DNA of 5,929 nt. Source: an uncultured Solobacterium sp. GTDB taxonomy: Bacteria > Bacillota_I > Bacilli_A > Erysipelotrichales > Erysipelotrichaceae. Below the pieces are notes generated by a model. The model searched no databases. It was not told where the DNA came from and saw only the letters and a program-made list of their open reading frames with translations. The stretch is from positions 1-5,929 of the forward strand of contig CALEMV010000359.1 of assembly GCA_937910655.1 (NCBI GenBank), written 5' to 3'. Shown here one piece after another: positions 1 to 5,504 of the stretch. How positions within the stretch are numbered: the first letter of the stretch is position 1; each line of letters starts with the position of its first letter. The position numbers were made by a program, and so were the translations under genes.

Positions 1-602
1 CCATTTACAAGATCGCGTTCAAACCCACCGTGGTACATGCAGATAATATAGTCAGGGTTTTCTAAACGTTTGATAAGCTTTACAGTCGCTTCGGCAGAAA
101 GATACGCATCCACAAAGCGCATATGTTTGATATGAGACTTCTGTTCCCAATGTGGAATATATTGCGTAACGATACCAAAGATGGCAATCTTCTTACCTGC
201 AACTTGACGGATAACATAGTTAGGACCAAATGGCTTTCCGTGATAGAAGAAGTTAGAAGTGATACATGGTGCTCCAGTATTTTGTAGGTGCATCATTAAA
301 GCCTCTTCACCATAATTAAAGTCATGGTTACCAACGTTAATATAGTCGTAGTTTAAATCAGCCATAGCACGTGTGATAGGACTGACATCATCAGGAGTTT
401 TTACAAAGTGATGATACATCAAAGGAGAACCTTCTAAAACATCACCGTTATCTAATACGAGTGTATTCTCATCACGAAGAATATTAACTAAACTTTTGAT
501 TTTGGCTAAACCGATATCTTTACTTGATCCGTCAGCGTAACTGTGTGGATAGATGTACCCGTGCACATCAGAAGTGGCTAAAATTCGAATTCGATCTGTC
601 AT
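1..602 (-). CDS. 5'-nucleotidase-type metallophosphatase (N-terminal part, cut by left edge)
   Basis: Reading down from an ATG at 602-600 gives 200 open codons and no stop before the window edge. The protein has the metallophosphatase motifs of the UshA/CpdB/YfkN 5'-nucleotidase superfamily in order: SDVHG (D12, H14), NGDVLEGSP (D54), GNHDFNYG (N92, H93, D94) and MYHGG (H191). These residues bind the two metal ions in this fold, so the visible part looks catalytically intact. Family members remove phosphate from nucleoside 5'-monophosphates, 2',3'-cyclic nucleotides or related esters; the specificity domain would lie beyond the window. There is no signal peptide: the N-terminus MTDRIRILATSD runs straight into the first beta strand, so a cytoplasmic location is likely, unlike secreted UshA. 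A GAGG SD (608-611 on the opposite strand) sits 5 bases before the start. It is divergent from the tyrosine phosphatase gene. Family is sure; substrate is not. Confidence 0.9.
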   Translation of the reverse strand, partial: MTDRIRILATSDVHGYIYPHSYADGSSKDIGLAKIKSLVNILRDENTLVLDNGDVLEGSPLMYHHFVKTPDDVSPITRAMADLNYDYINVGNHDFNYGEEALMMHLQNTGAPCITSNFFYHGKPFGPNYVIRQVAGKKIAIFGIVTQYIPHWEQKSHIKHMRFVDAYLSAEATVKLIKRLENPDYIICMYHGGFERDLVN

Positions 603-607
603 GAAAA

Positions 608-611
608 CCTC
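608..611 (-). promoter_or_regulatory. Ribosome binding site of the metallophosphatase gene
   Basis: The minus strand reads AATGAGG and then 5 bases before the ATG at 602. This supports the chosen start, which places the first metal-binding motif at residues 11-15, as expected for a family member without a signal peptide. Confidence 0.6.
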
Positions 612-640
612 ATTTCTATTGATGACTCAATTGCCACACT

Positions 641-649
641 ATTTTATCA
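641..649 (-). promoter_or_regulatory. Candidate extended -10 promoter for the metallophosphatase gene
   Basis: On the minus strand the sequence is TGATAAAAT, that is, a TGn extension followed by TAAAAT (5 of 6 to TATAAT). The -35 region about 17 bases upstream (ATATTT) is poor, which fits an extended -10 promoter. The predicted start of transcription would be near 634, leaving a leader of about 30 bases. Prediction by eye only. Confidence 0.4.
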
Positions 650-686
650 CATGTTGAGCATCAAAATATGTTAGATTCATAAATCA

Positions 687-695
687 TGGTATGAT
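687..695 (+). promoter_or_regulatory. Candidate extended -10 promoter for the tyrosine phosphatase gene
   Basis: The sequence TGGTATGAT has a TGn extension and a TATGAT hexamer (690-695). A weak -35 (TATGTT, 667-672) lies 17 bases upstream. Transcription would start near 702, giving a leader of about 20 bases that contains the SD-like TTGAGG (705-710), ten bases before the ATG. An imperfect dyad (676-700) overlaps this -10. Confidence 0.45.
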
Positions 696-720
696 ATGAA
701 AACGTTGAGGATAGAAAGCT

Positions 721-1491
721 ATGATAAAAGATCCTAGATTTCGAGATAAATTAAATTTTAGACAGCTCGGTGGGTATGTAACAACCGAGGGTAAAAGTGT
801 AAAAGAAAATGTTTTTTATCGTAGTGGTGCACCATTCCGCATGAATGAATCTGAAATTGAAGCTCTAAAACAATTGGGATTATGTGCCATTATGGACCTA
901 CGTTCAAACGAAGAAATCATACAAAGACCAGATCCAGAGTTTCCAAATATCTTGATGATTAAACATAGTGGAGCTGTTTCTGAAGGTGGCGAAGAAATTA
1001 ACTTCTCTAGCGAAGGAATGAATCGTATTGGTGAAGGTGGGAAAGAACAACTAGCACTACTAAAGAACTATTATGCAAGAATGCCGTTTAACAACCAAGC
1101 CTTCCGTGTTCTGTTTGAGCATATTCAAAAGGGTGATGTACCTATCTTAATCCATTGTGCTAGCGGTAAAGATCGTACCGGTGTAGCATGCATGTTAATC
1201 TTACTTGCGTTAGGTGTTGATCGAGAAATCGTATTAGAAGATTATCTTCTAACAAATGTATATCGTCGCGAAGCGATTCAAAAGAAACTAGAAGAAGATA
1301 AAGATATTATTCTGAAACATCCAGAACGTGAAGAGTTAGATCGCATGACTTTTGGTGTAACAGAAGAGATTGGTAATATTGTACTAGACGCAATCTTTAA
1401 TGAATATGGAAGTATAGAGTCCTATTTCGAAAAAGAATTTAATATCAATCAAGAAGAACTACAACGATTAAGAAGTATATATACAGAATAA
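721..1491 (+). CDS. Tyrosine-protein phosphatase family enzyme (DSP/lipid phosphatase-like)
   Basis: This is a complete 256-residue protein. The active-site loop is HCASGKDRTG at residues 145-154, with nucleophile C146 and phosphate-binding R152 (the CX5R signature). The Lys-Asp inside the loop is typical of the bacterial Y_phosphatase3 family, to which Mycobacterium MptpB and Listeria LipA belong; such enzymes hydrolyse phosphotyrosine and in some cases phosphoserine or phosphoinositides. The N-terminal NFRQLGG (residues 12-18) and FYRSGAP (32-38), and the MDLRSNEE segment (58-65), are further hallmarks of the family. There is no signal peptide or membrane segment, so it is probably cytoplasmic unless exported by another route. 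It is transcribed alone: it is divergent from the metallophosphatase, and a terminator follows 2 bases after the stop. The physiological substrate is unknown; its place beside a nucleotidase and a phosphorus importer allows a role in small-molecule dephosphorylation, which is inference. Confidence 0.93.
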   Translation: MIKDPRFRDKLNFRQLGGYVTTEGKSVKENVFYRSGAPFRMNESEIEALKQLGLCAIMDLRSNEEIIQRPDPEFPNILMIKHSGAVSEGGEEINFSSEGMNRIGEGGKEQLALLKNYYARMPFNNQAFRVLFEHIQKGDVPILIHCASGKDRTGVACMLILLALGVDREIVLEDYLLTNVYRREAIQKKLEEDKDIILKHPEREELDRMTFGVTEEIGNIVLDAIFNEYGSIESYFEKEFNINQEELQRLRSIYTE

Positions 1492-1493
1492 AG

Positions 1494-1517
1494 AAAACAC
1501 CTGCATGCAGGTGTTTT
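1494..1517. terminator. Bidirectional intrinsic terminator between converging genes
   Basis: A perfect 24-base palindrome (core CACCTGCATGCAGGTG, flanked by AAAA and TTTT) lies in the 32-base gap between the tyrosine phosphatase stop (1491) and the phnE2 stop (1524). On the plus strand the hairpin is followed by TTTTT, and on the minus strand by TTTTCTTTATTCT. It can therefore end both transcripts: the plus-strand phosphatase mRNA and the minus-strand phn operon. Confidence 0.9.
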
Positions 1518-1523
1518 TACTAT

Positions 1524-2339
1524 TTATTTTCTTCCGTGTGCTAAACGAGCACGAACCTTTGTCGAACAATACTCAATCAAGATAACCAATAAGATGAGTG
1601 TTAATAGGAACGCACCAACATTAGACCACTTACCAGATGAAATTGCGTTGTTGAGTGGAGAACCAATACCACCTGCACCAACGATACCGAGGATGGTCGC
1701 ATCCTTTAGGTTGATATCGAAACGATAAATTGCAGTGGAAATAAAGGAAGCACTAAGCTGTGGTAAGATACCACAACGAATCTTTTGGAATGTTGTACAA
1801 CCAGCCGCATCTAGTGATTCAAGAATACCTGTATTTAAATCTTCAATGGCTGTGATATACATCTTGGAAATCATACCAATAGAACATACAGACTGTGTTA
1901 CAACACCACAGAATGGTCCAGGTCCAGTAACACGAATCCATACAAGAGCCCAAATAAGTGCAGGAATTGTACGGATTAATAAGATTAGAGCGCGGAATAA
2001 CATCGCAATTGGTTTAGGCACAATATTTGTGGATGCTAGGAAACTAACAGGAATCGCAAGAATTGCACCGATGATCGTACCAAGTACCGCAATCGCAATT
2101 GTCTGTAAGAGTAAGAATGGGATACCGCTATCACTCATATCAAAGATAAGAGAGACATTCGGATGTAATAGACCATTTACAAGACCCTTTGCGACATTCA
2201 ATCCAGAATCTGTAAATCCAGTGAAGTGTAGAGATTGAGAACCCCAAGTCATTAAACTTACAACAATCGCAACTGTTATAAGTCTAATCCAAATGGTTTT
2301 AGGTTCTTCGTTTAGTTTGGCAATAATATTTTCTGACAT
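1524..2339 (-). CDS. phnE: Phosphonate/phosphate-type ABC importer permease, second copy (PhnE family)
   Basis: This 271-residue inner-membrane protein has an N-terminal membrane segment (about 19-33) and further hydrophobic segments at about 74-101, 112-136, 142-165 and 242-257. The binding-protein-dependent permease motif ESLDAAG (174-180) begins the cytoplasmic coupling loop that docks on the ATPase, and the PhnE signature GIVGAGGIG is at 218-226. Together with the neighbouring permease it should form the heterodimeric channel of the importer. It is the last gene of the operon: the upstream permease stops 12 bases before its start, and the shared terminator follows 6 bases after its stop. 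An AGGAGG SD overlaps this short gap and supports the start. Two divergent PhnE copies are common in Firmicute phnDCEE operons. Family confident; transported substrate not. Confidence 0.93.
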   Translation of the reverse strand: MSENIIAKLNEEPKTIWIRLITVAIVVSLMTWGSQSLHFTGFTDSGLNVAKGLVNGLLHPNVSLIFDMSDSGIPFLLLQTIAIAVLGTIIGAILAIPVSFLASTNIVPKPIAMLFRALILLIRTIPALIWALVWIRVTGPGPFCGVVTQSVCSIGMISKMYITAIEDLNTGILESLDAAGCTTFQKIRCGILPQLSASFISTAIYRFDINLKDATILGIVGAGGIGSPLNNAISSGKWSNVGAFLLTLILLVILIEYCSTKVRARLAHGRK

Positions 2340-2343
2340 ATGA

Positions 2344-2349
2344 CCTCCT
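2344..2349 (-). promoter_or_regulatory. Strong ribosome binding site of the second permease gene
   Basis: The minus strand reads TAA (stop of phnE1, 2354-2352), one base, then CAGGAGGTCAT and ATG. The perfect AGGAGG core is only 4 bases from the start codon, a tight spacing. It makes this gene independent of the weak initiation signal of the preceding permease. Confidence 0.7.
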
Positions 2350-2351
2350 GT

Positions 2352-3197
2352 TTAAGATAACTTTGAACGCAGGTAATCATTGACCATATCAATGAGCCAA
2401 ACGACAACAAACAATGTAATCAGAATCATACCGAGGTCGGAGTAAGCACGTAATCCAGTACGTTCACGAATTAGGATACCAAGACCACCAGCACCTACAT
2501 AACCAAGAATGGAAGATGCACGTACATTGATTTCAAAGCAGTACAAACAATCCGCTAAATATGTAGGTAGAATTTGTGGCATACACGCAGCCCAGAAGGA
2601 CTGTAATGTAGATGCACCAAATGATTGCATGGCCTCATATGGACCCATATCAATGGTTTCAATACTTTCATATAACATCTTCGCAACGATACCAATCGTA
2701 AATACAGCGATTGCGACTGTACCTGCAAGTGAACCTAAACTAAAGATCAACGCAAAGATATATGCATAAATCAAAGTAGGAATTGAACGTAATACAGATA
2801 AGATGAAACGACATACAAGAAGTGTTGGTTTATTCTTATTGATATTACTCGATGCGAGAATTGCAAGTGGTAAACCAATTAAAGAACCAATGATTGTACC
2901 AACAATCGACATTTGAATAGTTTCAATCAGTGGTGAGATTACTTTAGAGAAGTATTTGAAATTTGGGTGGAAAATCTTCGATAGAATCACAGTTAACTCT
3001 TTTATACGTGTAATGATGGTTGATAAGTTAAAACCAGTTGCACGTATAGAGATAATCACAACAATCGTAAATAACAGAAGAATCCAAGGTGTTCTACTGC
3101 GGGGTCTTTCAACGGTATGCCCATTTGGCAGTGTAATGAGTTCGGGTTTAAAGATTCTGTCAAACAGTGGCGTTTTTAACATTTTTTGTTTCGCCAT
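2352..3197 (-). CDS. phnE: Phosphonate/phosphate-type ABC importer permease, first copy (PhnE family)
   Basis: This 281-residue inner-membrane protein starts with a cytoplasmic tail of about 35 mostly basic residues. Hydrophobic segments follow at about 37-52, 94-117, 127-151, 155-175 and 255-270. The coupling-loop motif EAMQSFG (188-194) and the PhnE signature EINVRASSILGYVGAGGLG (222-240) are both present. It pairs with the downstream permease to form the membrane channel. Its ATG lies 2 bases after the phnC stop, and no good SD is in the usual position; the nearest purine-rich match (AAGGAAG) is about 16 bases upstream, inside phnC. Initiation therefore probably depends on translational coupling to phnC. 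Met6 is a possible alternative start but has no SD either. Confidence 0.93.
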   Translation of the reverse strand: MAKQKMLKTPLFDRIFKPELITLPNGHTVERPRSRTPWILLLFTIVVIISIRATGFNLSTIITRIKELTVILSKIFHPNFKYFSKVISPLIETIQMSIVGTIIGSLIGLPLAILASSNINKNKPTLLVCRFILSVLRSIPTLIYAYIFALIFSLGSLAGTVAIAVFTIGIVAKMLYESIETIDMGPYEAMQSFGASTLQSFWAACMPQILPTYLADCLYCFEINVRASSILGYVGAGGLGILIRERTGLRAYSDLGMILITLFVVVWLIDMVNDYLRSKLS

Positions 3198-3199
3198 GT

Positions 3200-3982
3200 T
3201 TACTTGCCTGCAACTTCCTTCGCATCATCCTTTGAAGTTGGAATGGCTTTTCCGTTATAAACTTCATCAAGAATTTCTTTTGTAATCTTATCTGTTGGAC
3301 CGTCATAAACAATATGACCAGAGCGAACACCAATAACACGAGTAGCGTATTTTAAAGCTAAGTCGACATGGTGAATATTTAATAGGATAGAGATATTCAT
3401 TTCTTTATTGATTCTTGCAAAGTCACTCATAACAACATCAGCCATGATAGGGTCTAATGAAGCGACTGGCTCATCTGCGAGAATAATCGAAGGATTCTGG
3501 TTGAGTGTACGTGCTAATGCGACACGCTGTTGTTGCCCACCAGACAATTCATCACAACGGTTATAGGCTTTATCTAAAATACCAACTTTATCCAAAGCTT
3601 CCAATGCGTGAGTTTTTTGTTCCTTGGAATAAATCCCAAGTAGAACCTTATACCAAGGCATATCTGGAACATTACTTGTAAGAACGTTACGAATAACAGT
3701 TGAACGACTTACCAAGTTAAAGGATTGGAAGATCATGCCAATCTTACGTCTAAAGCGACGTAGTGATTTTCCCTTGAGTTCACTAACATTAGTGTCATCA
3801 ACAATCAATTCACCTTCAGTAGTATCAATCATGCGATTGATTGTACGAATGAGTGTAGATTTACCAGCACCTGATAAACCAATAATCGCAATAAACTCTC
3901 CCTGTTCAATCTTTAGATTCACATTCTGTAGACCTTTAGTACCATTTGGGTAGGTCTTAGAAACATTTTTAAATTCAATCAT
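3200..3982 (-). CDS. phnC: ABC importer ATPase of the phosphonate/phosphate family
   Basis: This 260-residue cytoplasmic ATPase drives the importer. All ABC motifs are intact: Walker A GLSGAGKST (35-43), Q-loop Q86 in IFQSFNL, signature LSGGQQQR (146-153), Walker B IILAD with catalytic E171, D-loop SLDP (175-178) and switch histidine H204 in NIHHVDLA. The NIHHVDLA segment and the FQSFNLV region are characteristic of PhnC rather than of amino-acid or methionine importers. A GGAG SD lies 7 bases before the ATG. It is separated from phnD by 108 bases holding a terminator, and followed after 2 bases by the first permease. No clear promoter of its own is visible, so expression probably comes from read-through of phnD transcription. 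Confidence 0.95.
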   Translation of the reverse strand: MIEFKNVSKTYPNGTKGLQNVNLKIEQGEFIAIIGLSGAGKSTLIRTINRMIDTTEGELIVDDTNVSELKGKSLRRFRRKIGMIFQSFNLVSRSTVIRNVLTSNVPDMPWYKVLLGIYSKEQKTHALEALDKVGILDKAYNRCDELSGGQQQRVALARTLNQNPSIILADEPVASLDPIMADVVMSDFARINKEMNISILLNIHHVDLALKYATRVIGVRSGHIVYDGPTDKITKEILDEVYNGKAIPTSKDDAKEVAGK

Positions 3983-4049
3983 GTCTATTCTCCATCACTA
4001 TATGTATTCATTATTTACGCAATAATCATACATTAAAAATCAAATAAAA

Positions 4050-4074
4050 TGGGCGATATTTTGAATATCGCCCA
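4050..4074 (-). terminator. Hairpin terminator/attenuator between phnD and phnC
   Basis: A perfect 11-base-pair stem (TGGGCGATATT with its complement) and a 3-base loop lie 16 bases after the phnD stop. On the minus strand it is followed by ATTTTATTTGATTTTT, a U-rich run typical of intrinsic termination. Because the genes beyond it complete the same transporter and show no obvious promoter, it probably lets only part of the transcripts through. This would give more binding protein than ATPase and permease, or it may protect the 3' end of a processed phnD mRNA. Confidence 0.85.
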
Positions 4075-4090
4075 CATAAATTTATGTATC

Positions 4091-5167
4091 TTATTTTTCA
4101 ATTACAGATAAAGCCTGACGAGCTCCATCGTAATCGGAATCTTCAGCCTTAGCGTAACCTGTGTGCTTGTAGATACCGAAGATCTTCTTGCCTGCATCTG
4201 TATTTGCGATTTCGATGAGGGAATCCTGCATAGCTTCGATGAATTCCTTATTATAAATGTCTTCCTTAGCCATTGTTACAGATACTGTATCGTTATAGAT
4301 ATTCTTTGTAACACCAATAACATTTAATTCATTCCAAATAGAATCCTTGCGACCCCATTCTTCTTGCCATTGTTTTGCATAGTCTTGACGACCATCAGCG
4401 TAACATACGATAACGTCAATCTGTCCAGCAGCAGCCTGCATGAATTCAGCGGCGTAGTCTAATGTTGTAACGTTAGCTAAATCACTAATGGACTTACCAT
4501 CGTAGTTGTCCATTAACCACATTGTAGGATAGATATAACCGGCAGAACTTGTAACATCTCTTACAGCCCACTTAGCCTTGTTTAAGTCTTCCCAAGTTAA
4601 AGCTTCACCAGAATTTACTTTCTTTGCAAGCTGTTGTCCATATTCGGATGGTCCTGCATAGATTAAGCCTTTGTAATATGTAACTGGAGTATCCTTATTC
4701 ACAGTCATATGTGCATCGCCATTCCAGTCAGCAGGTTTTTCAGAATCGTTGGATAAGCCCTTACGTGTAGCTGTTAAGATAACATCTGATTCATTTGAAT
4801 ATAATGCATAAGTACCACCTGGTAACCAAGCAACGTCTACTGAACCAGCAGATAAAGCCTCACCAGCAGCTTCATAAGAATCACTGACAGAGATTTCAAC
4901 ATTCTTAATGTTGTATCCTCTCTTCTTCATTGCTTCGATGACTAATTGATCTAGGCCTTCTGTTGTTGCCTTAATTTCATCAACTGGTCTTGATGGAACA
5001 AATTGGAACTTCAATGTGTCGATATCTTTAGAACCTGTTTCTGCAGGTTGCTTACGACCATTATCATTTGTTGAAGCTGTAGTGTTTGAAGCTGTTGAGT
5101 TACCGCCTGTACAACCTGCTAATAAAGCAAGTGTCAAAACTGAAGCCAATGCTTTCTTGATGTTCAT
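4091..5167 (-). CDS. phnD: Lipoprotein substrate-binding protein of the importer (PhnD family)
   Basis: This 358-residue protein captures the substrate outside the cell and hands it to the PhnE permeases. It begins with a lipoprotein signal peptide: basic MNIKK, a hydrophobic stretch, and lipobox LAGC with lipidated C19. A Ser/Thr/Asn-rich linker (20-47) tethers the binding domain. The two-lobe PhnD-type fold is indicated by FVPSRP (56-61), SGSVDVAWL-like sequence at 107-115 (SAGSVDVAWLP), the ligand-loop candidate TSSAGYIYP (206-214), and DVIVCYADG (251-259). In studied PhnD proteins a Ser/Thr cluster like TSSAG holds the phosphonate or phosphite group. Acidic residues in the second lobe decide whether aminoalkyl groups fit; D258 is a candidate here, not proven. 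Substrate could be phosphonate, phosphite, phosphate or a phosphate ester. It has the strongest SD of the operon (GGGAGGA, 5 bases from ATG). Confidence 0.93.
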   Translation of the reverse strand: MNIKKALASVLTLALLAGCTGGNSTASNTTASTNDNGRKQPAETGSKDIDTLKFQFVPSRPVDEIKATTEGLDQLVIEAMKKRGYNIKNVEISVSDSYEAAGEALSAGSVDVAWLPGGTYALYSNESDVILTATRKGLSNDSEKPADWNGDAHMTVNKDTPVTYYKGLIYAGPSEYGQQLAKKVNSGEALTWEDLNKAKWAVRDVTSSAGYIYPTMWLMDNYDGKSISDLANVTTLDYAAEFMQAAAGQIDVIVCYADGRQDYAKQWQEEWGRKDSIWNELNVIGVTKNIYNDTVSVTMAKEDIYNKEFIEAMQDSLIEIANTDAGKKIFGIYKHTGYAKAEDSDYDGARQALSVIEK

Positions 5168-5172
5168 AGTTT

Positions 5173-5179
5173 TCCTCCC
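5173..5179 (-). promoter_or_regulatory. Strong ribosome binding site of phnD
   Basis: The minus strand reads GGGAGGA followed by 5 bases and the ATG. It is a near-perfect anti-SD match and, with the downstream terminator, points to high output of the binding protein relative to the rest of the importer. Confidence 0.75.
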
Positions 5180-5180
5180 G

Positions 5181-5204
5181 TATAGAACATATTAATTATA
5201 GAAC
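5181..5204 (-). repeat. 8-base direct repeat GTTCTATA spanning the phnD promoter
   Basis: On the minus strand GTTCTATA occurs at 5204-5197 and again at 5188-5181, a start-to-start distance of 16 bases. The first copy overlaps the candidate -10 and the second covers the predicted transcription start. The arrangement could be an operator, or chance in AT-rich DNA. Confidence 0.35.
5195..5200 (-). promoter_or_regulatory. Candidate -10 element of the phn operon
   Basis: The minus strand carries a perfect TATAAT 28 bases before the phnD start. No good TTGACA-like hexamer is found 16-18 bases upstream (the best is GCTTCA), so the promoter may need an activator or may be weak unless induced. The predicted transcription start near 5188 gives a leader of about 20 bases. 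The -10 lies inside the first of two GTTCTATA direct repeats. Confidence 0.45.
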
Positions 5205-5250
5205 AAAATGGAAAACATGAAGCTAAGAATAATATGAAATATTTGCATTT

Positions 5251-5277
5251 TTTCTATACTGTTAGAAAGGATAGAAA
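5251..5277. promoter_or_regulatory. Possible operator: inverted repeat TTTCTAT-N13-ATAGAAA
   Basis: Perfect 7-base arms lie at 5251-5257 and 5271-5277, and an additional TAGAAA (5263-5268) forms a second, nested dyad with the left arm. The element is about 50 bases upstream of the phnD -10. There is no U-tract or GC-rich stem, so it does not look like a terminator. A regulator binding site is inference. Confidence 0.3.
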
Positions 5278-5487
5278 CAATATACTGAAAATGATGTAAT
5301 AAACTATCATTTCTAAAAGAAAATAATTTTCATTCTAAGATTATATAATGCATGATAAATGAATAAACTAATATATGCATGCATGTGTATTGGTGCAAAA
5401 TGTAAATAACGAAAACAATGGATTGTTGTTTGTATTTCATCAATTGTTCACGGTATTTTGAATTTATCTATTGTATGATATCCGCAT

Positions 5488-5495
5488 GGAGAAGG
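5488..5495 (+). promoter_or_regulatory. Ribosome binding site deciding the Nudix start
   Basis: GGAGAAGG lies 9 bases before the ATG at 5505. Two in-frame ATGs further upstream (5418 and 5475) have no comparable SD, so this site favours 5505. A TATGAT hexamer at 5474-5479 is a candidate -10 and overlaps the 5475 ATG, which makes that start unlikely. Confidence 0.6.
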
Positions 5496-5504
5496 CATAA
5501 TACT

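Larger units (their letters stand above)
5168..5504. other. 337-base AT-rich divergent intergenic region between phnD and the Nudix gene
   Basis: No gene, tRNA or recognisable riboswitch is seen here. The region holds the phnD promoter and leader on its left and the Nudix upstream signals on its right. Between them are several short dyads: TTTCTAT/ATAGAAA (5251-5257 and 5271-5277), AAATGAT/ATCATTT (5289-5295 and 5306-5312), the odd palindrome GAAAATAATTTTC (5319-5331) and ATGCATGCAT (5375-5384). It is long compared with the other gaps in this window, which fits a region with regulator binding sites. A small unannotated RNA cannot be excluded. Confidence 0.5.

Noticed and set aside
1735..2238. 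Plus-strand open frame of 167 codons inside phnE2
   Set aside because: It is fully antisense to a permease with clear PhnE motifs, its translation shows no domain, and no promoter or SD precedes it.
2509..3285. Two plus-strand open frames (2509-2769 and 2956-3285) within phnE1 and the end of phnC
   Set aside because: Both are antisense to conserved transporter genes and have no recognisable protein features.
3735..3953. Plus-strand open frame of 72 codons antisense to the phnC Walker A region
   Set aside because: The conservation of the phnC motifs on the other strand explains this stretch; it is a shadow frame.
4010..4030. ATTATT/AATAAT dyad upstream of phnC as a possible operator or promoter
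   Set aside because: The arms are only six bases of pure A/T, no well-spaced -35/-10 pair was found around them, and such dyads are common by chance in this composition.
5375..5384. ATGCATGCAT palindrome, sharing TGCATGCA with the terminator at 1494-1517
   Set aside because: The shared core is a short simple alternating sequence with no common flanks. It does not support a dispersed repeat or mobile element.
5444..5479. TTGTTC (5444-5449) with TATGAT (5474-5479) as a promoter pair for the Nudix gene
   Set aside because: The spacer is 24 bases, too long for a sigma-A-type promoter. The TATGAT may still be a -10 with an unrecognised upstream element.
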